From: Spirometra erinaceieuropaei
Taxonomy: Eukaryota; Platyhelminthes; Cestoda; Diphyllobothriidea; Diphyllobothriidae
Direction of reading: 5' to 3'
Length of the DNA stretch: 64,000 bases
Assembly (NCBI GenBank): GCA_902702965.1
Contig: CACRXP010000018.1
Location: 595,253-659,252 of the forward strand
Shown: positions 11,815 to 22,914 of the stretch, in pieces
How positions within the stretch are numbered: position 1 is the first letter of the stretch
Layout of the letters: the number at the start of each line of letters is the position of its first letter
Program-made: the position numbers and the translations under genes
Notes under the pieces: model-generated
Database searches by the model: none
What the model saw: the letters and a program-made list of their open reading frames with translations, nothing else
What the model was told of the DNA's origin: nothing

Positions 11815-13190
11815 CCGAGTCGAGATGCACTTTTCCCACATGCGTGGGGTGCCTCCGAGGATGCCTCCAGGTGGCCTCCTCTCGCTCCGGCAGACAGAAG
11901 AATGTGTTCGTCAGGATGAGGCGGTGTTCTGCGCAGGTGCGGAGAAGTAACAGACCATTGTCTTTTGTGCCGCGGAGACCATGGGCACCCAGCATTCCTC
12001 TGCAGGCAGCATGGTCTGTGCCAACGCGGGCGGGGAGTCACCAAGGACAATCAGCTTGTCCGCCTTCGACACAGTCCCCAAGAGTGCGTGCAGGTCCTCG
12101 TAGAATTTGTCTCTTGAGGCGGCGTCGGGGCTGCTCATCGGCGGCGCGTAGGCGCTGATTATGGTAGCGAATTCCCCCCCCCCGCCGGAGAGGCAGACGG
12201 AAGCTCATCAGGCAAACGTTGATGCCCTGCGGCAAACAGGGCAGTCGTCCCACGATGTCGTTCCGGATAGCGAAGGCAACATCCGCGTCTCGCCGCTCTG
12301 CCCTGGGGCGACCGCTCCAGAAGAAGGTGTAGCCGGCCCCAACCTCCTCTAGTTGGCATTGTTCGGAGAATCGAGTCTCGCGGAGTGCGGCGATGTCCAC
12401 CTTGTAGAGCGCCAGTTCACGGGCCACTAGCGCCGCCCTCCGTTCCGGTCGGTTGGTCCTCGGATTGTCTCAAAGGGAACGAACATTCCAGGCTGCCAGA
12501 GTGAGCGGGCTCACCCTGCCAGTCTGATGACGGTGAGTGGGGCGGCGGGAAGGAGGTGGAAAAGAAGATGACAAAGGAGAAGAATGGGCAGAAGAATAGG
12601 CAGAGGAAGAGGAAGAAGAGGCAGGATGAGGAGGAGATCGAGTATTATTGTTGTTGCTGTTGTTTCGATTTTGGTATATTCGATCGTGAGTTTTACGTCT
12701 ATGACCACGGTCAGCCTGCAGACGACGTGGTTCCCCAGCAATCTTTAGGCCAGCTTTTCCAGGTCCCCCGAAGGCGAGCAGTGCCCCCCTGAATAGGGCT
12801 GCTTTTAATGTGCCGGCAGGGCCGAACTCCACCATGGGCCACGTCTTTTTGGTAGTGGAAGAAGGACTCGAATTTGCCAGTGGCTTACGACATCGCCGTA
12901 AGCCCGCGGTCTCATACGGCGCACCAGATGGGCGCGTCTCTGCGATGCTGTTTCGGATATCCATCTCCTCACCGGCTGACCAGCGGCGTACCAGGCGGAG
13001 CCTCGTCGTGACGGAGCCGACGCAAAGTTCCATCCGGCCGACCGTCCAGTGGATCCCCAGTACCCTGTGCACGTGGTACAACGCACACCGGGAGTAACCG
13101 CCCTCACCTGGCTTAACCCGCCGGTCGAGACGGCTGCCCGGCGTGTGGCCGCTGAGCAGAGCCCAGCTATGTGGAGCCACAGGTGAGAGT
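11815..13190 (-). mobile_element. Non-LTR retrotransposon 5' part with apurinic-type (EEP) endonuclease, broken
   Basis: Reading from 13180 down: a Ser/Pro-rich leader, then the start of an exonuclease-endonuclease-phosphatase domain (LTLAAWNVRSL), then in a second frame ELALYKVDIAALRETRF, FFWSGRP, and in further frames [28 protein letters not shown] and [17 protein letters not shown]. These are the ordered motifs of the endonuclease that nicks target DNA in non-LTR elements. Frames change at a C-run near 12175-12183, again after KLIVLGD near 12045, and before 12430. The expected SDH motif and reverse transcriptase are missing: homology ends near 11815, where the direct repeat begins. The clade (RTE- or CR1-like) is uncertain. 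Confidence 0.8.
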
Positions 13191-13529
13191 TTGGTGCCAG
13201 CAAATGGACGCTAGGCGTAGTCTCACCTGCAAGCAAGTAAGCGACCACTAAGACCATCATGTGAACCCACAACTGGACACCCCTACATCCCAAACACATA
13301 CACACACATTTTATCGATTTGAATTTCTGGATGAAAAGAAATGCAAACCACTTGCATATTGTCAAAATCGCTGAGGATTCCGAAGATTTCACTATAAATA
13401 TATATGATGGAGAAGCACTCACCGACCAGGTAACAGGGCATGCTCGTCCATTTGTGCCTCGCGGCATAATCAAGAGCCCTCACAGACAGTTGCATAGCGA
13501 CTACCAACATATGCAGATGAGCAAAAGAC

Positions 13530-13648
13530 CTGCAAGCGTGTGCTGTGCCAGTATCAGAAAACCATGGTTCTCGCAGTCTCGCATGCACCGACAGTTCCCT
13601 GACACCTGGTCCCCTGCCGGTAGATGCGCTTACGCTCCTGCTGGGAAT
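13530..13648. repeat. Dispersed repeat E, copy 1
   Basis: About 115 bp shared with 31896-32008 in the same orientation. Common blocks include CAGTTCCCTGACA, CCTGCCGGTAGATGC and CCGCTGGGTATA-like ends. No coding signal. Confidence 0.7.
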
Positions 13649-13649
13649 A

Positions 13650-14006
13650 CAGCGGAATATATTCTTCTTTTGACTATGAATTTGGAAGAAGACTTGACTT
13701 TCTACCAAATAAGTAAAAATTGAATATTGTTATGCATGTTTTCCAAGAAATATAATTGAATTTTCAAGGGCATCGAAAATCGATGTGAAAATTGCATGCT
13801 ACTCATGTAGTCATTTTTTGCAGAGTATAGCTCTTGCATGCAGCCGAAAATAAGTTATTTCGAAAGCCGAGACCCTGAGGTAGCTGGATCATTATAGATT
13901 TATGCTGCATCCTGACTAGTTTTGCAACACTACTTAATTTATCTTTTCGAAACGAGAACGCATTTCGAAATTTTGGTTGACATTTCATGAGGTAGCGCAT
14001 CTACTG
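13650..14006. mobile_element. Foldback element arm (subfamily A, right half only)
   Basis: Matches the right arm of the complete copy at 23323-24316: TTTATGCTGCAT, ACTTAATTTATCTTTTCGA, CATTTCGAAATTTTGG, CATTTCATGAGGTAG and terminal ATCTACTG. The left half is absent. Confidence 0.8.
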
Positions 14007-14458
14007 CATGATGTGCGCCTCTGATTTCCGCACCCTGGCCTTACAACACATTACCTCACCTAAACAGTGTCTCCAGTGTGTCATCGCTCACTAGACAAAA
14101 ATTAAAACTCATCTAGGAACGTATTGTGGCTTATTAAAAATAACCGTTCTTAGCTAACAAGTAATTTTTTTAGTATATGCCACTTGAACCCGCCCTGTTA
14201 TTTTGAACTTTAGGACATTTTAATGACCAACTTGTCCTTCCTAGGTGGAAATGGTCATTGGGACTTGCATATCTGAAATGGGTATTTAGAGCTATGGTAT
14301 TTTGCAGGGCGACATTCAGAAACGCCTAGCGTCAAGACGATAAAGTTCATACTTTTCTGGGCAGCCGACAAGATAATGAGCCGATACAAGCGAAAATGCG
14401 AGTTCCAGGAACTAGTTGATCAGAAGAAGAAGCGATCGCTGGAACAATGGCTTTATTC

Positions 14459-14500
14459 GCCTGACGTTTCGGATTCTCTCTTGAATCCATCATCAGAGAC
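14459..14500 (-). ncRNA. Hammerhead ribozyme motif, copy 2
   Basis: Minus strand: GUCU, CUGAUGA, extra U, stem II GGAUUC/GAAUCC (six perfect pairs, loop AAGAGA), GAAACGUC, AGGC. This is the best preserved core and stem II of the non-inverted copies. Stem III would form only between two molecules or tandem units through ACGU. The sequence 3' of the cleavage site (minus strand, toward 14360) continues with the same repeat as at 10.2 and 34.8 kb (CCTGGAACTCGC-like end). Confidence 0.75.
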
Positions 14501-14524
14501 AGTTGCAACTGTCTCTGATGATGG
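14487..14524. repeat. Perfect 38-bp palindrome at a hammerhead junction
   Basis: Arms 14487-14505 and 14506-14524 are exact reverse complements with no spacer. The palindrome joins the 5' parts of two oppositely oriented hammerhead repeats. The right-hand copy breaks off three bases into stem II. Confidence 0.95.
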
Positions 14525-14529
14525 ATAAG

Positions 14530-16890
14530 TGTCGCACGTAGGCACTTTGCTGTGCCTGCCAGCACCCTGAGAGTCCTACCGTCACAAACAATGCCCCCCA
14601 ACTGTACCTCTTGGGGTGGCCTGCGCGTGAAACAGACCAGCGTCACGCCTACCTAACTCTCCGCTTTCGCACCAATCACGCTCTGATGTAAAGGCGAAGT
14701 CAGGACGGTGGGGATGGGCGTGTGCGTAACGGCCGACAGAGCCGCACTCCCCGTCTACGCGTGCCACACACGACCTTGTTCCGATCACACGCATGCCTCG
14801 TCAGTCCAAGGGCCACGTATCCTGTGAGTGTGAACTGTAAGCATCTCCCCCGGCGGCGTCTCGCCAGTCACGCTGACGCTGGAAAATAACACCATCTGTC
14901 CTTTGAATGAGATTTTTCTGGCGTGCTTCTGATAGTTTTCCTGTAAATGCATAAGGGGTTAACAGCAGTGCGCAGTGAGTGGAGACCACCTTGCAGCGGG
15001 ACAGTCATTCACTTTTGGCCTGTGTATTCGGAATTTCGCTGCAAGACAATACTGTCTCACTGGTATCCTACTGGCGATTGTTCAGCCTATAGAGGTACAT
15101 AAGCTTCACAGTGAAGGTCGGTCAGACCGGACACTTGGTTTAGCTCGGCCCGCGTGTAATTTGGACCAGCCCGTGCGTGGCACGCGTAGAGAGGTAGCTA
15201 TGCCTTCTCAGCCATTGCGCGCATGCCCAACTCCCACCGCCTTGATGTCGCCCTTTACATCCAAGCTTAAGAGACGTGAAAGCAGAGAATAGAGCATGTG
15301 TGGCACAAGTCAGTTCCATGCACAGGGTACGACGGCCGAGCCCAGCCCTAGAGGCAGAATAAGAGGCCCTAGGTTGCGACATTCGAACTATCAGGATGCT
15401 GGCCGACACGGGGAAGTACTATTTCGGTAGTAATCATGGTACTACTCGATCGAAAACTACACGTTCGCTGTCTAATATGCAATTAGAGAGTGAGATAATT
15501 CCTCCCCCCGGTTCTTAGTTTCTAAAAGGAGAATTTCAGCGAGTTTTGATCGCTCAACTTCCTTTTGGGGTTAAAATATGCAGTCCTTTAAGGCTCAGTT
15601 GTCCGGTGGTCAAGGATCCTCCACAAACGCTAAATATCGAGTTTCCACCCCCGTTGATGAATCGCTTTAGGAAGGTTTGCAGTTCCTGTTTGTAAGTTTT
15701 TTATCTTGTTAGTATTCGAGCCTTCTAGTGCCTGTCGTGCTTAAGCCCACCCGCTGGAGGCATCTCATCTTATGGATGTGCAGAGGATTTCATCAGCAAT
15801 CATACCTTGTCCAAACGTATTGCGTCTCACTTACCAGCAAAACATGGGCAAACTTGTCAGCAGGTAAACGCAGGCGTTTTCGTGAAATATCGTAGACAGC
15901 ACCCAGAATTATAGCCTAGAAACCTAGGATTCCAGCCGAAAATCGAACTCCGCATAAGGCTGGCAAGTTAATCGTCATCCTTCGCCTAGAATCTGTTGAA
16001 GTTCTCTGAGCTTTTGATGAGAGCTGATCGACACTGACAAATAACCATTAGCCTGCCAGTTCATAATTTCTTTCCTCTTTAAAACACTCCCACTACTACT
16101 TCCTCGATCCTGTGCAAATATGTACATGCTTCTAACACTAACTTTTGCGGAAAACAGAATAAGCTTGTTCTATTCTGCTTCTGCTGCGCTTTCTGCTCTT
16201 CAGCTAGGCAAATGGACCTTTTAATTCCAGCAGTCCCATGAGCAACTTTCGGCCTCACCTCTGGAACCACTGTGGTCTGACGCATTGCCGACCTATACCG
16301 ACCATTTTAGCATCTATCGCTGTTTTATCACAACTTTCCAGACACTTCAGAGCCCTTACAGACCCACATAAATCGCTGTAGAATAGGCCTTAACAAACAC
16401 CGCAAAATGAATTTTTTAAAGGTCTCAATTTGGATCCGATCCCGCCCGCTCTGTCATAACGGCTAGGCTCTGCTTGATCCTTCCCTCATCTATGTTAGAT
16501 ATTCTTGTTATTTGGAACGTAATAAAGGTCTTGGACGACTAAAAAACTCCTGCGTCGGTGCTGTAAATATTCCTTCATTTCCACACAAAACGAGTATTTA
16601 GTAGATGGCGGAGGCGCGTTGGTCTAGTCGCCTCCAGACAATATATATGAAAAAAACCACCAAAAAAGCCCAAGGTAGGCGTATAATTGAAACGTCTGTG
16701 ATTTGATGTTTGCACAAAATTCACAGAAAATGAATGCAAGGTAAAGTTCATCTGGAGGACACAGTGAATTCAGTCGCAGACAAGACAGCTGTGCTGAACC
16801 AGAGGACAGTGGCTAGGGCAGATCAGAGCTTTAGTCGGGAGTCCTTCGTTTGCTCCCGGCAGAATCACTCGGTGTCGTTCGGACCGGGGC
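14530..16890. other. No recognisable gene
   Basis: Mixed repeats and unsupported short ORFs. The stretch 14580-14800 has GC-rich sequence resembling other repeat-laden parts of the window, but I could not define boundaries. Confidence 0.4.
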
Positions 16891-16892
16891 AT

Positions 16893-17168
16893 CTACCTAG
16901 GCGTAGTGGACTGTGACGGCAGTTTGGGCAACATGGTATTCGTGGATACCAGACTTTTATGCATGCTAATGAGTCGTTCGGAATTTCGACAGGTATTCCG
17001 TCTAAACTCCAACTCGTGGTATTGCTGACGTGTCAGTCGCTTTTTGCAGGTACAGCAGCAGAACTTGTAGACTGGATCCGGAATTTCAGGGCATTCATTC
17101 GCATTATTTTCAACGTTGGATTCGTTTTGTGCGGCCTCCGCAAGCTCCTTCCCCTGAGAGCAGCCCAT
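16893..17168 (-). CDS. Small unrecognised protein with possible dual-acylation N-terminus (MGCSQGKE)
   Basis: This 91-residue ORF starts Met-Gly-Cys-Ser-Gln-Gly-Lys. Gly2 plus Cys3 is a classical context for N-myristoylation plus palmitoylation, which would place the protein on the inner face of a membrane. The middle is acidic and Asn/Glu-rich. Residues about 37-43 carry a Cys cluster (FCCCTCKK), followed by a basic C-terminal half with no predicted membrane segment. A TATA-like box lies 80-87 bp upstream of the ATG and two CACGTG sites between them. It may be a whole gene or only a first exon; I saw no AATAAA just downstream. I do not recognise the family. Function is unknown. Confidence 0.45.
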   Translation of the reverse strand: MGCSQGKELAEAAQNESNVENNANECPEIPDPVYKFCCCTCKKRLTRQQYHELEFRRNTCRNSERLISMHKSLVSTNTMLPKLPSQSTTPR

Positions 17169-17210
17169 CCTGTCGTCCGGCTGGTTAGCTGTGACTTTTC
17201 AAATTTATTG

Positions 17211-17255
17211 CACGTGCATATCAATACACGTGAGCGTCGGTATCGATTTTTATAA
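17211..17255 (-). promoter_or_regulatory. Putative core promoter: TATA-like box and two E-boxes
   Basis: On the minus strand TTATAAAA (17255-17248) is followed by CACGTG at 17232-17227 and again at 17216-17211, 43-64 bp before the ATG at 17168. The layout fits a TATA promoter for the MGCSQ ORF. It is inferred from sequence only. Confidence 0.4.
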
Positions 17256-17959
17256 GGGTCACAAGATGGGGTTTTTTATAGAGCCTAGATGAGGGCCTTG
17301 AAAGCCAAAATGAAGCATCTACATGCAGTGATAGTTAGGAAACAAGTAGCGCCAAAGTCACTCGGCAGATCACTAAATCAGCAGTACCTTATTTCTGTAC
17401 ACATCCCAACTTTTTGCGCTTGCTGCAACATCTAGTTTTCAGCAAACGTAGGTCCTAGTTCACCCTGCCTGAGTACTTTATATTGCAACAAATGGAGAAA
17501 TGACGCCTCCGGAAAAACGGCCCTATCCAAACTATCTCTGGTTGCATTGTCAAGCTTCTGAAAGAAGGCAGTGTCATGTGATGCGTTGGATACTAAGTGT
17601 CATTAGATGGAGAAGACTTTTTTCAAGTTGGCATGTAAATCGACTAATCCCCCTGTGCGCGCTGAGGGGAATTCTCAAAAAATGCCGATTTTGATCTTGA
17701 CAGGAAGGATGCTTCGACCACAAACGCAAGGGTATATTTTGTTCCTTTTACATGCTGAAATCTGGCTTGGACTTTAAAGTAGGGGTACAGAGAGAGAGAG
17801 AGGAATGCGCTTTATTTTGAAATCATATGTTCAAAATTTTCAGCAAAAAGTTGGCTCCATTCACTATGGGCAGTAAATAAGTTAATAGATCATTCAAGAG
17901 TCAAAGTTTAACACAAAGAAACGATTATTATGGGGATAGTTCAAGTCTTAGCTTCTGTA

Positions 17960-19974
17960 TTTCTGTCTCTTCGCACGTAAGATAGCGCGCTAGGAATGGC
18001 AATACAGAAGCTCGATAAGCCGATGTGCGACAGGATATAAGACGGAAGTTGCGGCGCATCGGGCGGGAAGACTTGGCAGACATAAGATCGGAATGTAGGG
18101 GATGGGCGACGTCATCTAGAATTCGACCAGCAAATTGCTTGACCGCATTGAAGTGTCGTTGTAAGATTGTGTTAACAAAAAAATATAAGAAACACCAGCA
18201 GCAGAAGAGAGCATGCGGAGGATTCGTTTCAAAATTAAAAGATTCTTTTTTAACAAAGCAGGAAAAACGACAGGAGAACAGTATAGGATAAGAGGAAGAA
18301 TGCAGGCATCAATGAATCGCCAGACTAAGGGTTGAGGTGTGTGTGGTAGGAACGTAAACGACGTATGTAGTAAAGAAGTTTACGAACTTTAATAAATAGG
18401 GACTCAATATGGAGGGAAAAAGAAAGATTTGAGGACAAAGTAACGCCGAGGTACCTAAAAGAGGATACTTCGTTAGGAAGAATGTCAGAGGAATCAGGGT
18501 TAGGAGAGGGCCGCAGCCGAAAAATACACTGAACGGATTTTTGGTTGTTAATTAGGAGACCATTTTCCTCCGACCACGCTAGGACATGGTTTAGGCCATC
18601 CTTTAGAGACCGGAGGTGTGCCTGACTTTTGAGAGGGTGTCCAACAACCGCATCGTCAGCATACTTGACCAGAAGACAGTCATTAGGGGACCTGAGATCA
18701 TCAGTGTGGAGGGAGAAAAGGTGAGGGGATAGAATGGAACCTTGAAGAACACCGCAGTCGTTGGGAAGGGTCGAAGATTTCCGCTTGCCAGATTGGACAA
18801 ATTGGGTGCGGAAGGTAAAATAATCGCTCAGCCAAGAGACGACCCAGCCTGGAGAGCCACATACGGAGGTTTTGGAAAGGAGAAGAGGGCGCGGGACGGT
18901 ATTGAAGGCGGACGATTAATCAAGAAAAGCGCACGCATACTCGCGGCAACCCTTGTCTAATGCTTTTAGAGCAGAGTGGACCACAAGAGCGACAGCATCT
19001 AAAGTACTCCGTTTAGCTTTGTATGCAAATTGTAAGGGGTCGGAAAAACTGGAAGAAAAAGGCTTTATGATATCTAGGGCAACTCTTTCAGCAATCTTTA
19101 GTATTGCAGAGGAGCAGGCAAGTGGGCGAAAAGATTTAGGACCAAAGTTAGCAGGCTTTTTAGGGATGGGAGTGATTCTCACTGTACGCCAGGCGTCGGG
19201 AATCTTGGACTCCATGAAAGACATATTGATTAGGTGCGTTAAAATAGGGGCTATCTGAGAACTGCAAGATTTAAGAAGAAAAGGCGAGACACCATCCGGT
19301 CCGGCAGCTGTTGATCCACGGACCTTTTTAAGGTGTTTCTCTACTGTTGCCAAAGACACGGGTTGGAATGTACTCGGTGATAGGGGAATGTCTTCTAAGG
19401 GAAGATGGGAGTCATTGTGACTAAATATAAAATTTTTATTTAGGGAGTCTAAATCTGCATCCACATGCACCAGCGTGTTGCGATGGCCAGTGAGACGCTT
19501 AAGATTTTTCCAAATCTCAGCTGAGGAAGGGGGGAAAGGGGGGGAGTAAGAAGAGGAAAAATGTTGGCTGACAAACAGGCTATTTAGCCTGTCAATCTCT
19601 GTTTTTATTAAGACGGTAACGTCCTTAAGGTTATCACGTAAGCCTAGCTTGTAAAAGAGTTCTTTTTTACGTCTTAACGATTTCAGATAGGGGGAAGAAA
19701 TTCTATCCGGTCGTACCATAACAGTATCAAAAGGGCAGCAAATATCGAAAATTTCATTTAAAAACGCTGTCAGGTTGGAAGAACAGGATTCAACATTAGA
19801 ATGTTCAAGGAAAGTGGGGATAGTAAGAGAAATGCAAGTCTGAAGCATGAGAATGTTTTGGGCGGACGTGTTGCGAACCTTAACCTTTCTCTCAGGCTTG
19901 GCAAGCAGTGCACGTTTTGAAGTGGAATAGATTTTTGGAAGGCACAATAAAGTGGAATGGTCAGAACCTGACAA
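17960..19974 (-). pseudogene. Reverse transcriptase of the CR1-like element, with a stop in motif A
   Basis: The 352-codon ORF (19974-18916) includes VRGSTAAGPDGVSPFLLK, WRTVRITPIPKKP, FRPLACSSAILKIAER and QFAYKAKRSTLDA, then AFLD followed by TAA. The same frame continues without a shift: SSAFNTVPRPLL, GVLQGSILSPHLFSL, KYADDAVVG (catalytic YADD at 18663-18652) and FRYLGVTLSSNL, up to a stop at 18327-18325. A shifted frame gives LVWRFIDACILPLILYCSP and another FRLISCRTSAYRASVLPFL. The catalytic Asp of motif A is present, so one base change (probably Tyr to stop) truncates the enzyme there. Confidence 0.85.
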
Positions 19975-19984
19975 TGGAGCCCTG

Positions 19985-20695
19985 TTTTTTACGCAAAAAG
20001 CTTGCTGTGGTTAGTCAGAATACGATCCAGAGGGGCATCTGCGCGAGTATTAAAGGAGACAAGATCATCGAAGCCTAAAAGTGTAAGGGGACGTAAATTC
20101 ACGCGATTAAAATTACCGCATAAGAGAGTAAGATAGTCGTAGGATAATATAACAAGTTTTTGTGAGAGGAAGTCGAAAAACGGGTTAATGCGCCTTCACA
20201 TGAAGAGGGGGGAATGTAAATACTAACAAATATGATGCCTTTAAAATTACTTAACAAACGGGGCTTAAATAAAACAGCGATTACATCTATTAAATCATCA
20301 GAGTTAGAAAAAAGGGACTTACAGTCTCTACACCAATTTTGATTAACGAGAATGGCAACGCCTCCACCTCTGCCACAAGATAAAGATTTTCTATCTGTTC
20401 GAAACCAGTAGAAGGATGGGGGAGTAATAAGTTGCGAATCAATGTAACTATTAAGCCACGTCTCTTGAAGGCAAACAACTTCAGTTTTGCTGTGTTCTTT
20501 TTTCGACAAAAGTAGCTCCAAATCATGGGTTTTGTTGAAAATAGAACGACAGTTTGTCGACAAGAAGGCAGGAATTGACAATTTGTGATTCGGCTGACGT
20601 TTGAATGCGAATTGCCAGCCACAACGGTGTTTTCTCCGATGCACAATGATGGCGCTACCAATCTGTGTGAGCGATGTGGATGTGGACCTTCTCAT
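19985..20695 (-). pseudogene. EEP endonuclease of the CR1-like element
   Basis: The ORF opens MRRSTSTSLT and contains LSTNCRSIFNKTHDLELLL, the metal-binding Glu context CLQETWL, GRGGGVAILV and IYIPPSS. After a frameshift near 20180 it continues with CGNFN (usually GDFN) and LDRILTN. A second shift leads into GSDHS, the catalytic SDH motif at the start of the next frame. It would nick genomic DNA to prime reverse transcription. Two frameshifts break it. Confidence 0.85.
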
Positions 20696-20759
20696 CGCTT
20701 TCTAAGGATGCGGAAAACGCTTAAACTCTGATGTTAGAAGTGAGTGTTCGAAATTATAT

Positions 20760-21370
20760 ATTGTGATATTTGCATATTACTGTATCACATGCTGGATAAT
20801 TGACAGTTAAGTGCTGGAGGACTCGAAATCCAGCAGAAATTAGAGTATGACACTATAATTATTGGCGATTATGTCTTCAACTAATATTCTTTGACAAAAA
20901 ACATTCATGAAGCTGAGGGTGTGGCATTACTAAAACTTCATCATACGTTGCAGCATCGCGCTGACAGACAGACAGACCAAACTAAAGGGGTGACGGTTCT
21001 TCAAATTAGTCAGTGCGACTCTTTGTTTTTGGTTTATGAATTGCACTCTCCTGGCTCGTACTCATAAATAGTCATGCTTTCTTTGGAGGCCAGGGCAAGG
21101 CTTTGTGGTCATATTCTTTAAGGGTAAACACATAGCTCCCATGGTGGCAACGCTTATGGCAATAGTAATAGTAGTAGCAGCAGTAGCAGTAAAAGGCAAC
21201 TTACAGGGGAAGGCAAAGAATTAAATCAGGTTCTTTGTCTACCCTTGAGATACGATGTCAGCCCGACTGGGCGGACTACTGAACATGTAAGCAATATCCG
21301 GAAGAAATGAAGCAATCTGGTCAGACCAAATTTGGTTTTACCCGCACTAAATATAAACAATCAAGTAACA
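20760..21370. other. No recognisable gene
   Basis: No domain or repeat arm identified. A short GCAGTAGCAGTA run near 21170 foreshadows the long trinucleotide array that follows. Confidence 0.4.
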
Positions 21371-21373
21371 GGG

Positions 21374-21503
21374 GTAGTAGTAGTAGATGAAGTAGTAGTA
21401 GCAGTAGTAGTGGTAGTAGTAGCAGGAGGATGAGGAGGAGAAGGAGACAGAGTAGCAGTAGTAGTGGAAGTAACAGTAGTAGTAACAGTAGCAGTAGTCG
21501 TAT

Positions 21504-21541
<38 letters not shown>

Positions 21542-22074
21542 ATAGTAATCACAGTAGTAGTAGTAGTAGTGGTAGTAGTAGTAGTTGCTGTAGTAGTAGT
21601 AGCACTAGTAGTAGTAGTAGGAGGAGGAGGAGGAGCTGGAGTAGTAGTAGTAGAAGTAATAGTAGTAGTAGCAGTAGTAGTAGTAGTAGTAGTAGTAGAA
21701 GTTGTAGTAGCAGTAGTAGTAGCAGCAGTAGTAGTAATAGTAATCGCAGTAATAGTAGTAGTAGTAGTAGTGGCAGCAGTAGTAATGGTAGCAATAGTAG
21801 TAGTAGAAATGGTAGCAGCAGTAGTAGTAATAGTAATCGCAGTAGTAGTAGTAGTAGTAGTAGTAATAGTAGTAGTAGTAGTAGTAGTAGGAGGAGGAGG
21901 AGGAGGAGCTGGAGTAGTAGTAGTAGTAGTAATAGTAGTAGTAGTAGCAGCAGTAGTAGTAGCAGCAGTAGTAGTAATAGTAATCGCAGTAGTAGTAGTA
22001 GTAGTGGCAGCAGTAGTAATGGTAGCAAAAGTAGTAGTAGAAATGGTAGCAGCAGTAGTAGTAATAGTAATCGC

Positions 22075-22120
<46 letters not shown>

Positions 22121-22121
22121 A

Positions 22122-22154
<33 letters not shown>

Positions 22155-22161
22155 CAGTAGT
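21374..22161. repeat. Long (AGT)n-type trinucleotide satellite with higher-order structure
   Basis: About 790 bp of AGT/AGC/AAT/AGG triplets. Two GGAGGA-rich blocks ending GGAGCTGGAG (near 21632 and 21905) and two AATGGTAGC blocks (near 21784 and 22018) show duplication of units about 235-273 bp long. It yields artefactual poly-Ser, poly-Val and poly-Leu ORFs of up to 258 codons. Confidence 0.95.
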
Positions 22162-22169
22162 AATTTTAC

Positions 22170-22900
22170 ATGGACGCAGTAGTCATCAGACGGCCGAAGA
22201 AGCCGGAGTTGATGTCTCCGGCGGTACTGGTCGCTGTTGACGGTCCTAAGCCATGCCTGGTAAAGAGAGAGAATGTAATGGCAGTGGCGTTTATGCGTGT
22301 GTCGCAGTTCGGTGGAGACTGCGTGTGTTTAATGATCTGCGTCGCTCTTGTTAGGGTGTCTATAGATATTCAAAAACCCGAACAAATCTGTAGCGATGAG
22401 CCTGCACACGTGGACTGGTCAGTCTCAATGATACCCAGTCCCCTTTCGAGTGCTGAAACGGAAGTTTTCAGCACAGAAAAGCCACTGAACCGCGCATCTC
22501 AATAGTGAGTCTTAGTACTCCCGTCGGAAAATATTTCGTTTATAAAAAGTTATTTCGCTGCCAATATTGCCATTCTAATGTTTGGACGCTTCCTACATCC
22601 TGGAAAAATCATAGTAACATTGAAAATTAAGGGGAAAATGCACACTACTTCAGCAGAACACTGTTTGGGTGGAAAACAGAGAAGAACGCTGTCAGGCGTA
22701 GACCAACCTGAAACTACATAGCCAACTAGTTCATTTTTGATATGAAGACATAGCAAAACTTGAGTTTCATAAGTGTCATCTTAGCCCGCAAGCATTACGG
22801 GTGTACACAAGGTGTGTACAATCGACTAAACGTGTTGCGTGAAATGGGGCAGTGGCCTTCTTCGGGTGCTTTCTTATAGCAGAACATTTCATAATGGCAT
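22170..22900. other. No recognisable gene
   Basis: A 111-codon plus-strand ORF (22170-22505) has no recognisable motif and follows the satellite directly. I do not support it as a gene. Confidence 0.4.
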
Positions 22901-22914
22901 TTCGGCTGTTGGTT

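Larger units (their letters stand above)
17790..20750 (-). mobile_element. Nearly full-length CR1/L2-like non-LTR retrotransposon
   Basis: About 2.95 kb on the minus strand holds, in order, an endonuclease, a reverse transcriptase with a YADD catalytic box, the C-terminal region, and a 3' end with AATAAAG followed by a (CT)n tail near 17805-17790. The domain order and the microsatellite-like 3' end fit the CR1/L2 group. Lesions: a frameshift near 20180, another near 19990, an in-frame TAA inside RT motif A at 18918-18916, a stop at 18327-18325 and further shifts near 18130. It is not translatable as one protein but is less decayed than other elements here. Confidence 0.85.

Noticed and set aside
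12470..13473. Long minus-strand ORFs as a host gene
   Set aside because: They lead directly into an EEP endonuclease start (LTLAAWNVRSL), so they are the leader of a retrotransposon.
18916..18918. TAA in RT motif A read as tyrosine (alternative flatworm mitochondrial code)
   Set aside because: The element is nuclear and other lesions are present, so a simple stop mutation is more likely.
21430..22240. Poly-Ser, poly-Val and poly-Leu ORFs up to 258 codons
   Set aside because: They are readings of one trinucleotide satellite in several frames and have no promoter or unique sequence.
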